DNA of 64,000 bases from Triatoma infestans (GCA_011037195.1 JAAEAF010005115.1:77993-141992); one strand, 5' to 3'. Positions 1-9,769 are shown, counted from the stretch's first letter. Made by a program: numbers and translations. Notes: generated by a model not told the origin, from the letters alone.

Positions 1-935
1 CCGTTTTTGAGGTCCCCTGAGTCCAAAAAAGTGGTTTTTAGCAAATGGTGTGTGTTGTGTGTGTGTGTGTGTGTATGTGTGAGTGTATGTATGTATGTGA
101 ACAGCATAGCTCAAAAACGAAAAACCATAGAAAGTTGAAACTTGATATTCGTTTAGGTATCACCGTGGGATCTGACACTACGTTATCTGTCAAAATTCCT
201 CAACCGGAAGTACCACTTTACAAGTTGGATTTTTTACTTTTTTTCGATTTTCTCAAAAATGGCTCCTGACATTTCTTTACCTCTCAACATCAACCACACT
301 ACGAAGAGCTACACTTTTATTTTAAACATTTCTCCGAGACAATGCTTGACGCCGTACTTTATGAGGGAGAGGGTGGGGTTTCGGTTTCCACAATCTATGC
401 TATTTCAGTTTATTAGACAATTCTGTCATCTAAATAATGTTAATTAGAATTAAATATGTTGTTGAAATTCCGTGTTTGAAAAAAATCGGATAACCGTAAG
501 TGCGTTTACTTTACCACTTTACTAAATGATTTATTCACTTGTTCGCAATTTTTCTCAGAAATGGCTCCGCCGATTTTTTTGAAACTTCGTATATAAACTA
601 AACATGCAAAGATCTACAACTTTTATCTAAAACATTTATCTGAGAAAATTCTTTTAAGTGCACTTTTAGAGGAGGGGTGGGGTTAGATTTTCAACAAAGT
701 GCTATCCTAGTTGATTATACAATTCTATCATCCAACCATAATTAGTTAGAAATAAATAGATGGCTGAAATTCCGAGTTTCAAGAAAATTAGTAAACCGGA
801 AGTGCGTTTTTACTGTACAGTTTTTTTCAGTTTTCCACGAATTTCGTTAAATTTGGTACACAAACTATAAAATTTGTAAAATTATCATTTTGAGAACTGG
901 AGTAAGAGAAAGTTGTGTGAGTGTTTCACACCAAA
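1..935 (+). repeat. Dispersed repeat family A, copy 1 (start outside window)
   Basis: This is the first of about fifteen copies of one repeat family. It enters in the 5' module (the 'gaggtcccctgagtcc' segment), passes a (GT)n tract, then runs through three related blocks of about 290 bp. Each block begins near a CCGGAAGT-like motif (about 204, 493 and 795) and contains 'ctcaaaaatggctcc'. It ends in a hairpin, 'gtgtgagtgtttcacacc', at about 923-940, preceded by 'ggagtaagagaaagt'. Short open frames here are chance products of the repeat. No transposase is encoded. Confidence 0.8.
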
Positions 936-1141
936 TTTTTTTTTTTTTTTAAATGCATAAATGAATTTTAGCAACTTTTAGTTTTGTAAATAACGATATC
1001 AAAGATAACTTATGTGCGTTATTATTTTATAAATTGATATTATATTATCTAAGAGCATATTGAACTGAATTCTATCTCTATCCAGTACAACTATTGCCTG
1101 CCATGGATGGGGCCTTCATTTATGTACCACGCGTTGGTTAT

Positions 1142-1299
1142 GTGGTGTAAAATACATAAATCGAACTAGAGATGTAAGTGGTGTGATATAGTGTGAGGAA
1201 TATGCATATAGTACTAGCAGAGAATAGTGTTTAGGTCATCTCCAGCCAGAGAGATTTGCCTAGCATAGAGAGGATAGCCTAATAATAAGCAAGTAATGG
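1142..1299 (+). repeat. Direct repeat G, copy 1
   Basis: This segment is repeated with moderate divergence at 2326-2469. Both copies start with 'ggtgtaaaatac', share 'tctccagccagagag' in the middle, and end with 'agcctaataataagcaag'. Copy 1 holds about 14 bp more in its centre. No coding potential or inverted termini are seen. Confidence 0.75.
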
Positions 1300-2325
1300 G
1301 CTGGTTATACCTCAAGCTAACCTGGTAACCAAACTATCGCCATACTATTCCCATAGACGAGTCTAAACTATTAGGTCTACCTTCTATTGCCTCAACTTTA
1401 CTAAAGTATTCTCAATCTATTTATCTATATGAGAGCAAAGGCTACTTTTACTACTTAATATTCAAATAATAACACATATAAATTTTCAGAGAATCTTTAA
1501 AGAAATAGAGATAACTTTTTTTCCATTCTCATTTTTATATTCATAAAACTTGGATTCTTCTCTTTCTTGTTAAAACATAAAAAATAAAAAGTTAATTATT
1601 TCCTTCGTTCTGATTTAATTAACCTTATATTTTATATTTTTTCCTTTTTGCTTGCGAGAATTTGTTCACTCGCTTTATCTTTAATCAATACATTTGAAGA
1701 TGGAATATTAGTTAGTTTTTTTTGATCAGCTATTGAAATCGGCAACATCTACTTAATCAAAGAGACCAATCATCTCCCCTTTTTGATTCAACGGTATTCA
1801 AAGCAGGCATAGTAAATAGAAAAAAGAAGTAGCTGTGGTTACTAGCGGCCTGTGTTGTGAATGCCAAATACAAGACGTTGGAAAATACGACATGCTCACC
1901 CATACCATTTGTTCCATGTTAAAAGAAAATCCATCTACAAGATTTTTGGTTATAATGAGCTGTTATGTCAACGTTTTATATTATATTTATGACCTATTTT
2001 TTGATTTTAATCTTTATAGATTGTTTTTCTTGGAGTGGGTAGCATTTACTTACACAGTGTTTGTCCAACAAATTTTAATCATTAGAAATCAGCACAGTAA
2101 TTATTAGAAATCAGTGACGGAAATTGCTGATTAAGTTCCTAATAACCGTTTCCATCTCATCCACTCCCATTATGGGAAAAACAGATTGTTCAGGCATTGG
2201 AAAAGGAAGTTGGCAAGGCCGATTCCTGTTTTTTCATATTAGTTGCTAATTGCGTTGAATATGAATATATTCAACCTAGGTAAAATAAACCACGTGTCTT
2301 GAGGATTTAGACAACCGGAAGTCGT

Positions 2326-2469
2326 GCGGTGTAAAATACGTAAATCGAAATAGAGGATTTAAGTGGTGGGATATGATGTGAGGAATATGCACAAAGAACT
2401 AGCAGATTATCTCCAGCCAGAGAGAGTACCTAACATAAAGGGGATAGCCTAATAATAAGCAAGCAATTA
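2326..2469 (+). repeat. Direct repeat G, copy 2
   Basis: This is the second copy of the segment at 1142-1299, in the same orientation about 1.2 kb downstream. It differs by scattered substitutions and an internal deletion after 'actagcaga'. Origin unknown. Confidence 0.75.
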
Positions 2470-2542
2470 AAGAATGGCCAAAAAACCCACTACGTTGTAA
2501 TATGTAAGAGTTTTCCAATTATAGTTTGTTTCATTTTGTGGT

Positions 2543-2580
2543 CATCGTCCGGTTTCGGATCTGTACCCATCTTCAGTATG
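2543..2580 (-). ncRNA. Degenerate hammerhead-like motif (P1 left arm)
   Basis: On the minus strand this reads a CTGAAGA box, a short GGGT...ATCC stem II, GAAACC, then GGAC where a functional motif needs GGTC. It is followed by GATG. The U before the cleavage site is replaced by A and stem I is imperfect, so it is probably inactive. Confidence 0.45.
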
Positions 2581-2972
2581 ATAAACTATATGATAAAGAA
2601 ATTTGCACATCAAAAATCTGTTTATACTGATATTCTGAGTTCAGTTTACATTGTATATAATTTATGTGTATGAATGTGTATGTATGTGTATGAATGTATA
2701 CAACATCACGGGATTCATCAAGACATTCTGAAGAACGCTTTGTAATATCACACAATTCATCAAGACATTCTGACCGGTAAAAGCTTTACACCAGTCGAAC
2801 GCCTATTCACAAACATTGAAACAGACCACATGGAGAAAAGTATCAGAAATACTGAGTTACGCACTCAGGTACCAACACCCCTCTTAACCTAGTTAGGCCC
2901 TAACAAAAACATTTAAAAACCAATTAAATTTGCTCTGTGCAAATCTATGTTATCACTCTGATTGATAAACAG

Positions 2973-3010
2973 CATCCTAATGATGGGTGAATGCCCGTAA
3001 CCCGTCGATG
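2973..3010 (+). ncRNA. Degenerate hammerhead-like motif (inner right arm)
   Basis: The CATC of stem I is followed by CTAATGA (G5 of the CUGANGA box changed to A), a GGG(TGAA)CCC-like stem II, and GTAACC in place of GAAACC, then GTC and GATG. Two core changes make it a likely dead copy. Confidence 0.45.
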
Positions 3011-3337
3011 ACCACAAAAAGAAGCAGGCTATTACGGAAAATATCTCTGATGCTTTCCGGCTCTGCGGAACCAACCACATCAACTATGGAGAAAAGTCTC
3101 TCTGATGGCATTTCGTTGACTTATTTTTGACAATTGACTGGGAAAATTATTAGCGATTTGTGTAGGATACTTCCAACTTCGAATGTAACTTGTGAAGGAA
3201 CTTTTGCTGTTCGCCACTTAAAAGGAATATCATGGTTAGACCATGATGAGTACAGTAATATTGCATATTTGTAAACTCAACTCACAAAATCAGTATAAAC
3301 TGTATGCAAATATTTAGTATCATATTGTTTATCAAAA

Positions 3338-3375
3338 CATCCTGAAGACGGGTACAGGTCCAAAACCGGTCGATG
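3338..3375 (+). ncRNA. Degenerate hammerhead-like motif (P1 right arm)
   Basis: CATC plus CTGAAGA are intact, and ACCGGTC with GATG completes stems III and I. The GAAA box reads AAAA, losing the essential G12, so activity is unlikely. Confidence 0.5.
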
Positions 3376-3590
3376 ACCACAAAATGAAGCAAGATATCTC
3401 GGGATATCTCGTTTTTTTTTTAGCCACCATGAGGCAACCATTTTTTTTTGTACCTTGTGATATAAGGTTATCTAGGTCTTCGCGACACGTGGTTTATTTT
3501 ATGTGGGCTGTTTTTGCCCCTGGATTTGTTCCAACTTTGACTCATCTTCACACAAAGCAAAAACTAACTGGGCTTCAACGTATCTAATGG

Positions 3591-3637
3591 TAGGGTGATA
3601 CGTAGGGTGATGCGTTGGGTGATACGCAGGGTGATAC
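3591..3637 (+). repeat. 12-bp minisatellite, four units
   Basis: Four consecutive 12-mers of the form tagggtgatacg (3591, 3603, 3615 and a partial unit at 3627) differ by one or two bases. The tract is flanked on both sides by 'tatctaatgg', which suggests slippage within a slightly longer duplicated unit. Confidence 0.85.
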
Positions 3638-3645
3638 ATATCTAA

Positions 3646-4125
3646 TGGATACGTATGCTAAAGGCAGGGATTTATAAAAATGAAGCAAAAATGGGAAAGT
3701 TAACATTGGTATAAATGTTTTAGCCATTACCTAGGATTGTACATCTGAACAGAACATGTTGAATAAATTTAATGGAAAACTAAAGCTCTAAGAAGATCGG
3801 CTGGTTGTCCACAATAACCAGTTCGTGTTTATAATTTATGAAAAGGAAATCACTGAACTATCTTATATTGTAAAGACATATGATTCCCTAACTTTAGATT
3901 GTGGAAAGAAAAAAAAAAGAATTCCGGGTGTGTATTAATTTAAGTAGAATAATCAAGTTCACATCAATGCATAGTTTAAAATTCACAAAGGCCTGACAAT
4001 GCATATCTATTTATTTTTTAATAAATCCGCTAAAATATCATGGGTTTAACACTCTACTACTGTTTGTAGGATATTCAAGAAGTTTTTGCATTTTTTACAT
4101 TTTTGAGTTTGCTGACTACACAGAC
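3646..4125. other. AT-rich stretch, nothing recognised
   Basis: I see no gene, no SINE promoter boxes and no paired termini here. Confidence 0.55.
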
Positions 4126-4899
4126 TGACAGAGACACAGAACAGTTTCTCTTACTCCTAGTAAGAGAAAGTATTGTAATCGTGTCAATTTTCGATATCGA
4201 GTTTTCACCGGAAATATCCGTTTTGAGGTCCCCTGAGTCCAAAAAAGTGGTTTTTAGCAAATGGTCTGTGTGTGTGCGAATGTATGTGAACAGCATAGCT
4301 CAAAAACGAAAAATCGTAGAAAGTTGAAATTTGATATTCCGTTTAGAGGTCACCATGGGATCTGACTGTACGTTATTTGTAAAAATTCCTCAACCGGAAA
4401 TACCACTTTACTAATTGGATTTTTTACTTTTTTGCGATTTTCTCAAAAATGGCCTCGACGATTTTCTTTAAACTTATTACATCAACCACACATACAAAGA
4501 GCTACAACTTTTATTTGAAACATTTCTCCAGGAAAATGCATTTAAGGGCACTTTTGGAGGAGGGGTGGGGTTAGGTTTTCATCTAAAGTGCTATTTCAGT
4601 TTATTAGATAGTTCTGTCATATAAATAATGTTGATTAAAATTAAATATGTTGTTGAAATTCCTAGTTTGAAAAAATCGGATAACCGGAAGTGTGTTTACT
4701 TTACCACTTTACTGTATGATTTTTTTCCCTTTTTCGCAATTTTCTCAAAAATGGCTCCGACGATTTTCTTGAAACTCGCATATAAACTAAGAATGCAATG
4801 GTCTACAATTTTTATTTGAACCATTTCTCTGGAAAAATTTATTTAAGGGCACTTTTAGGAGAGGAGTGGGGTTATATTTTTCTCTAAAGTGCTATCACA

Positions 4900-5178
4900 C
4901 TTGTTGTGGTGGTTGGTTCCGCAGAGCTGGAAAGCATCATAGACATTTTCCGTGGTAGCCTGCTTCATTTTGTGGTGCAGGGCGTTCGCCCATCTTCAGG
5001 ATGCTTTTTTTCAGACAGTGTGACAGTACAGACTTTTCTCGGAGTGTGAAAACTAAGTTTGCTCTGTACAAGTCTGTGTTGTCACACTATCTGAAAAACG
5101 CATCCTGAAGATGGGCGTACGCCGGAAACCGGTCGATGACCACAAAATGAAGCAGGCTACCACGGAAAATGTCTCTGA
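4900..5178. mobile_element. Compact foldback element P2 with 10-bp target duplication
   Basis: The element is flanked by the direct repeat tgctatcaca (4890-4899 and 5179-5188), part of the family A host sequence, so the boundaries are clear. Its two arms are inverted copies: 'ccgtggtagcctgcttca' near 4950 pairs with 'tgaagcaggctaccacgg' near 5148. The left end carries about 40 extra bp ('ggttggttccgcagagc') absent from the right end. It encodes nothing. The left arm has lost the substrate part of its hammerhead-like motif, while the right arm keeps it (5101-5138). Confidence 0.9.
5101..5138 (+). ncRNA. Hammerhead-ribozyme-like motif, best-preserved P-type copy
   Basis: Stem I strand CATC is at 5101-5104 and its partner GATG at 5135-5138. 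The CTGAAGA core box is 5105-5111. A small stem II follows (GGC/GCC around the loop GTAC). GAAA is at 5125-5128, and ACCGGTC gives a palindromic stem III with a predicted cleavage site after C5134. One T (5112) is extra between the core box and stem II compared with the textbook motif. The near-absence of stem III matches the small hammerhead variants linked to Penelope-like elements, which need dimerisation. Activity is inferred, not shown. Confidence 0.65.
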
Positions 5179-5412
5179 TGCTATCACAGTTAATTATACA
5201 ATTGTATCATTCAAACAAAATTAATTAGAAATAAATACATGGCCAAAATTCCGAGTTTCAAGAAAATTAGTAAACCGGAAGTGCGCTTTTACTGAACAGT
5301 GTTTTCAGTTTTCGACGAATCTCATTAAAGTTGGTACATAAACTATTAAAGCTGTTAATCATAATTTGGAGAACTGGAGTAAGAGAAAGTTGTGTGAGTG
5401 TTTCACACCAGA

Positions 5413-5520
5413 TTTTTTTAGACTCAGAAGACCTCAAAACGTTTATTTTCGGTGAAAAATCGATATGGAAAATTTGATAATATTGCAATACTATCTCTTA
5501 CTGGGAGTTGGAGAAAGTAA
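5413..5520 (-). repeat. Inverted 5' end of family A abutting copy 2
   Basis: Directly after the terminal hairpin of copy 2 the sequence becomes the reverse complement of the family A 5' module: 'gactcagaagacctcaaaa', 'cggtgaaaa' and the terminal 'tctcttactgggag'. The result is a copy whose two outer ends are both 5' ends, a snap-back arrangement. Confidence 0.8.
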
Positions 5521-5876
5521 AAAAAAAAAAAATCTGAATGATTGTGAGGAATTAATTATTTATTTCGATATTCTACATTGGTATATTATGCCAATATATA
5601 TTTTGGAAAATTAGTTGAAAATACTTCACTGCAGTTCCTGAAAAATCTCCAGTATTATATAATAGATCAAATACAATGTAAAAGTTACTATAATAATTAC
5701 ATACTGCGTAAGTTAACATAGCAGTAGTTCCTGAAAAGTTATTAACACGCGATGTTCGTTTTTCTTTTTTTGTCTACATTGTTTTTATTAAGAATTTCTC
5801 TAGCAAATTAATACGCATACAACTTTGACTTTACATGCTAAGATTTTGATAATACTGCGGATCTTGGCTTGGCTCT
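5521..5876. other. AT-rich stretch, nothing recognised
   Basis: No gene, SINE or paired repeat is visible. Confidence 0.55.
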
Positions 5877-6056
5877 TTCTACTTTCTCTCACTGCTGTAA
5901 GAGCAAGCATTGCGATAGTGTTAAATTTTTGATACTGAATTTTCACCGGAAATAAACTGAGTTCTTAAAAGTGTTTTTTAGAAAAATGATGTGTGTGTGT
6001 TGAAGGATCTTAAGACGGTGATACTCAATTTTAAAAATTTCTAGGAGTAAGAGAAA
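5877..6056 (+). repeat. Miniature family A element (both ends, no centre)
   Basis: A 180-bp internally deleted copy. It opens with 'tactttctctcactgctg' and 'ttttcaccggaaata', contains 'gtgttttttag' and a short GT tract, and closes with 'ggagtaagagaaagt', the inverse of its start. It shows that family A can exist as a short element with ~13-bp inverted termini. Confidence 0.65.
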
Positions 6057-6665
6057 GTAAAAATATCGGGTAGTACTTCATCAACATATATGATGATGTT
6101 GGCTGTTCTGTATACTATATGTATATAGACTAGTTACATAGCAAGGCATGAGGGTTTTATTTAATTTAAGAAATATTTCAATTGGAACTGATTTAGATAC
6201 TTGGAGAGACAAGTACTTGGAGAGAGAATTAGGAATAGATTTAACCACACTTAGCTAAACTAAATATAAAACAAGGATACATAAACGGCTAGAGAGACAG
6301 TGTAGAACCCTCCTTAAAAATAACGATATTACACTTTGATAGACTTCTTGAGTAATGCCTTTATGTGGCCTTTCACTTTGGGTCATATATACAAGTAACA
6401 CCTCATATCCGAGATTTTTTTTTTTTTTTTACATTAGCGTTGGCCTAGTCTTTTGTCTACCGCTAACAGTTCCTCGTTCCCTTTACCAGCCAACCGTCCA
6501 ATTTTTCATCTAAACTAATATTTTAAAATATATTTGAAAATTTCTAATTTTTTTCTGCTTCTTGCTTCCATCACAATGCCTTAGAAGAAAGTAAGTTTAT
6601 TCATTCTTCTAATGAGCTGCAATAAACTTGTTTGTTTCTTTTTGTTTCGCTACAAACATAATTAA
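6057..6665. other. Noncoding, nothing recognised
   Basis: A (T)n run at 6417-6430 is the only low-complexity feature. No coding or repeat assignment can be made. Confidence 0.5.
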
Positions 6666-6673
6666 GTATTAAC

Positions 6674-7060
6674 AATGCTGGCTAGGAATAAAGGGGACAC
6701 CCCGTTCTGTGATCCAGAGCCTGTCCTGGGGATATCCAATCCTACTGTCCTGGAGTCTGTGCTTCCATCGAGGATTGGCTCCGTAGAGATCATGGGGCGT
6801 ACTGGGAAGCAAGTGCAGGAGCAAGGCACCGTAAAGGGTGATGCCTAAACTGTGTAAGGACCAAAGAGGCCCTTAACTTAAGCAGGAACCAGATTTTTCT
6901 GGTCACAGGTTATTTATGGGTCCCGGCAGATTCCGGAAACGTCTGCACAAGATAGGGGTAATTAGCTCGGAACCCTTGTGCAGACTTTGCTAGTAGGCGG
7001 AGGAGACTGTCTACCATCTGCTATTTGATTGCGATACGAAACCTTTGGTATAATGCGTCC
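6674..7060 (+). pseudogene. LINE ORF2 remnant, region after RNase H
   Basis: This island is clearly more GC-rich than its surroundings. Translating all three plus frames and stitching across frameshifts gives the order found downstream of the RNase H domain in other LINEs of this window: a GPEP-like segment read here as DPEPVLGIS, a GSKCR stretch, 'LSRNQIFLVTG', then 'KRLHKIGVISSEPLCRLC' and 'EETVYHLLFDC'. The last two form the C-terminal CX2C...H...C zinc-like motif. At least two frameshifts and a stop after CRLC make it non-functional. The intact relative at 32583-33563 shows the same order (GPEPFCGVS, TGHCRLNKHMH, CRFC). Clade assignment (Jockey/R1 group) is inferred. Confidence 0.6.
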
Positions 7061-7603
7061 TGAGAAGATTTATTTATTTATTTTGTGGTTTTGTCTGTTG
7101 ATACATTATCCAGTTATTTTGTTTTTGAGGGCTGGAAAAAAACAACATATTGACATTATTAACTACCTTTGGCTTCTAATTGCCTCCAACTGCCAATATG
7201 TTGGTGAAAAAAGAAACCAGCCCTATCTTTTTCAACTAGGCATGTCTCTTGTAGACTTCTATCAGGCTTTTGCACCCTCTTCCTCTTCTTCATTCTCCAT
7301 CCTTGCAGAGATAAGGGTATCTTGAGCGATGCGGCTTTTGTTCTTAATCTTTTAGACATGTCATATCTGAAACAATTTTATGGTTAATGCCTTTGTGTAT
7401 GTATATTATGTTGTTTTGGTGTCTAGTATAAGTGAAATGAACACAGAACTACAGTATACCGAAAGATAATCCTAATCTGACTTATATTTTCATTTTATTC
7501 CCTGTGATGAACTTATATATGCAAACAAGCGCTTCCTTTTTTTCCATTAGTGCCAATATGCTTTTTGCGCTACAAGAAAATCGTACATACTCGGACAGTT
7601 CGG
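7061..7603. other. Noncoding, nothing recognised
   Basis: Two overlapping open frames of under 100 codons on opposite strands lack any family motif and are not accepted as genes. Confidence 0.5.
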
Positions 7604-8364
7604 TTAAAAACGTTCCTCCTTTTTTTTACTATACATTTTACAGCTAAAGAGTAAATGATTGATATCGCCATCCTCTCCGGTACCGCAATCACATTTGGGA
7701 CTATTTACGATGCGTATTTTATAAAGGTGCGGCTTGGTGGGGTTATGGTTAAACCTCAATCGCATTATCGTGGTATAAAATTGCCTCTCCCCATCCAACT
7801 CTTCAAACCAAAGTTTACAAGGGATAACGAGGCTGATCTCTGAATAATATTTGCCTGTATATTCTTTTCCATATTGATCCTGCCATAAATGTAAATACCT
7901 ACTTTTCAGAGCACTGTTAATATCTCCCAAACTAGCTAACGGAATTTCTTCACCCGACTTAATAGCATCTTTTGCCAGGATTACGACATATCCATTTCCT
8001 TGGATCCCGGCATGCCCTTTGATCCACACTAAATGCATCCTTCCTGCAGCATTATCCAACTTATACACTATTTTTATAAGTATCGGGTCTATTACATCAC
8101 TTGGACATTTTATCTTCTGAAGTGCACTTCTTGATTCATTGAAAACTACCACAGTGTTGTCCCTCTTCTGGCTTATCTTATCTGCCAGCCATATGGCATT
8201 CCAATAGCTGCCATATACCGCCGTATTACTGAGGCGATATTTGAAAGCCTGTACTTCTTGGAGCTGGCAGTCTGGGGATCCCATACGGCACAACCCACTC
8301 CATGGATCGATCTGGATCCATCCGTAAACAAGAAATACGGATTTTCTAGACTCTCGTTAAACAT
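7604..8364 (-). pseudogene. LINE RNase H domain and C-terminal tail, frameshifted
   Basis: Read on the minus strand, 8364-8173 encodes the first RNase H strand with FLFTDGS (catalytic Asp). A frameshift near 8270 moves to the frame of 8293-7604. This continues with a degenerate VVFNESRSALQ strand (normally YSDSQAAL, so the third catalytic Asp is lost) and 'HLVWIKGHAGIQGN' (normally ending GNE..AD). The tail has 'RLRFNHNPTKPHLYKI' and a CDC...H...C motif. The enzyme would have degraded RNA in RNA-DNA hybrids during retrotransposition. It differs clearly from the other LINEs here, so it represents a second RNase H-bearing family. Confidence 0.75.
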
Positions 8365-9090
8365 CGCATTTATTCACCCTACTCGTTTTTAAGTTTGTCA
8401 TATATGTCCAAGGCGTGAGGAGATAATATCGCAAAAAGATCTAGTGGTGAAAGCCCTGAAACTTCTCAGAAAAGGAGGGTTCACGTGTATGGTGAAAATC
8501 TTTTCAGTTTAATTAGAGGAACGAAGTAAGAAGAACTGAAGTAAGAGGAAGTCACTTGAAAGTTTCACAGATTGTTCAACCTCTAATCATATAATATATT
8601 ACTTTATAAATTTCTCAAAAAATGAAATAGACATAAGTACAATTGAAAAAAAAAAAGTATAACAAGTTATAATGGAAGAAAGATGAAATAAGAAGAAAGT
8701 ATAGAAGAGAGACTTTTAAGTTTAGCAGCGGGGGTGAAACACTTTTTATGACAGACAGTTGTATAAGCATTGAAAGAGTTTTATATATTATCTCAGTGCC
8801 GCCCCATCATCTTACCGGTCCCATTTCTTATCTCGTCCCATAAAAAGAGAGAGAGAAAAAAAAAACGCCCACTAGAATTGCCATTCTAAGAATTGAGGTA
8901 ATTTTTCAAATAGTAGAACACCTTATTCCTTTTAAAATCCAATACAATGATTTACCAAACCATACCACAAAACCATTGTTACCGCAAAGCAAAAAAGTTG
9001 TTCTAACTTTTAAAATAAATGATGTATATCCAAAGTTTAAGTAAATTAATTGTCAATAAGAATTGGTAATGATACTAAATCAAATTCATA
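8365..9090. other. Noncoding; family A end-like fragment at about 8525-8580
   Basis: The segment 'gaagtaagaggaagt' followed by 'gtttcacag' resembles the end of family A but is badly eroded. A GA-rich tract lies at about 8848-8865. Nothing else is supported. Confidence 0.45.
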
Positions 9091-9160
9091 CCAGTTCATT
9101 GATAATATTTTTTTATTCATCTGGTATTTTATCCGACGTAGCATGCATATTTTTATTTTC

Positions 9161-9200
9161 TTCCTGCCCAGTTTCGGATTTTCATTCCATCATCAGAGCA
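9161..9200 (-). ncRNA. Hammerhead-like motif (P' left arm)
   Basis: On the minus strand: CTGATGA, an extra T, a stem II formed by GGA...TCC, GAAAC, then TGGGC where GGTC would be expected. The core boxes are intact, but the base before the cleavage site is changed, so it is a probable decayed copy. Confidence 0.4.
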
Positions 9201-9527
9201 AATTCACCAAGCAAAGTATGTTCAGTGTCTTATCAAGTTATTTTTATTAGGGGGAGGGGCATAAGGCGCTGAACATACTTTACAACACTATTAAAAAATT
9301 TAGTTATGAAGTATTCTGCAAAACAGAAAACAAATTTATTATACACTATTTTTTCTCTAATGTCTAATCATAACTTATAATAATTCCATTTTGTCATTAA
9401 TCACACACGCACATAGTAACATAACCTAATAACCTCCCACATAATTATATTCAACCAATAAGTGTGAGTAACAAGTAAACAAAGAAACATTAAGTTGAAT
9501 TGAACTCTCTACACGAACTTGGTGAAT

Positions 9528-9570
9528 TTGCTCTGACGATGGATGAAATTCCGAAACCGGGCAAGAAGGA
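9528..9570 (+). ncRNA. Hammerhead-like motif (P' right arm)
   Basis: CTGACGA is at 9533-9539, an extra T follows, GGA/TCC pair as stem II, and GAAA is at 9553-9556, followed by CCGGGC. The motif is the inverted partner of 9161-9200. The expected GGTC reads GGGC, so cleavage is doubtful. Confidence 0.4.
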
Positions 9571-9769
9571 AATAAATATGCATGTTTCGACGGATAAAAT
9601 ATGAGTTGTTATCCAGCATTGCGGATCCATCCACATATTCAATATTTTTATTCTTAAAAAAAAAAATCACAAAGGGAAATGCACCAAACCAATTACGATA
9701 CTGCAAACTGAACACCTACTGAATTTAAATCAGCTTGCTACAGTCTGAAAAATAAATCAATTAACTTAT

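Larger units (their letters stand above)
936..2526. other. AT-rich noncoding stretch with one duplicated segment
   Basis: No coding region is supported. The only structure seen is a direct repeat of about 150 bp (1142-1299 and 2326-2469), listed separately. The open frame at 1835-2107 has no recognisable domain and normal AT-rich composition, so it is treated as chance. Confidence 0.6.
2527..3400. mobile_element. Foldback element P1 with hammerhead-like arms
   Basis: An arm at about 2527-2640 is the inverted counterpart of 3283-3390. Both contain 'gtggtcatcg'/'cgatgaccac', the CCGGTTT/AAACCGG block, 'catcttcag'/'ctgaaga', and 'tttatactgat'/'atcagtataaa'. A further right arm of the same family lies inside at about 2925-3125 and ends in 'ctctgcggaaccaacca', the complement of the extended left end seen in copies P2 and P4. 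The arrangement looks like one element nested in or recombined with another. No open reading frame of note. Confidence 0.7.
4126..5412 (+). repeat. Family A, copy 2, split by foldback element P2
   Basis: This is the most complete copy. It begins with the palindrome 'tttctcttactcctagta' then 'agagaaag' (about 4143-4168), continues through 'gttttcaccggaaat' and 'gaggtcccctgagtcc', a short GT tract, and the ~290-bp blocks starting near CCGGAA at 4394, 4684 and 5274. It ends with 'ggagtaagagaaagt' and the hairpin 'gtgtgagtgtttcacacc' at about 5392-5412. The third block interval is normal once the 279-bp foldback insertion at 4900-5178 is removed. Confidence 0.85.
9095..9640. mobile_element. Foldback element of second family (P'), with AT-rich centre
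   Basis: The arms at about 9100-9222 and 9512-9640 are inverted copies sharing 'tattttatccg', 'gcatgcatat'/'atatgcatg', 'ttcggattttcat' and 'gagcaaattcaccaag'. The right arm extends to 'tgcggatccatccacata', which is also the start of the related arms near 47470 and 52930. No protein is encoded. The unpaired centre (9223-9511) is unrelated AT-rich DNA. Exact ends are uncertain because no target duplication was found. Confidence 0.7.

Noticed and set aside
1835..2107. 90-codon open frame
   Set aside because: Low-complexity, hydrophobic chance translation of AT-rich DNA with no domain, splice context or conservation between repeats.
2543..3375. CRISPR-like array of spaced repeats
   Set aside because: The repeats are inverted arms of foldback elements with irregular spacing, and the organism appears eukaryotic.
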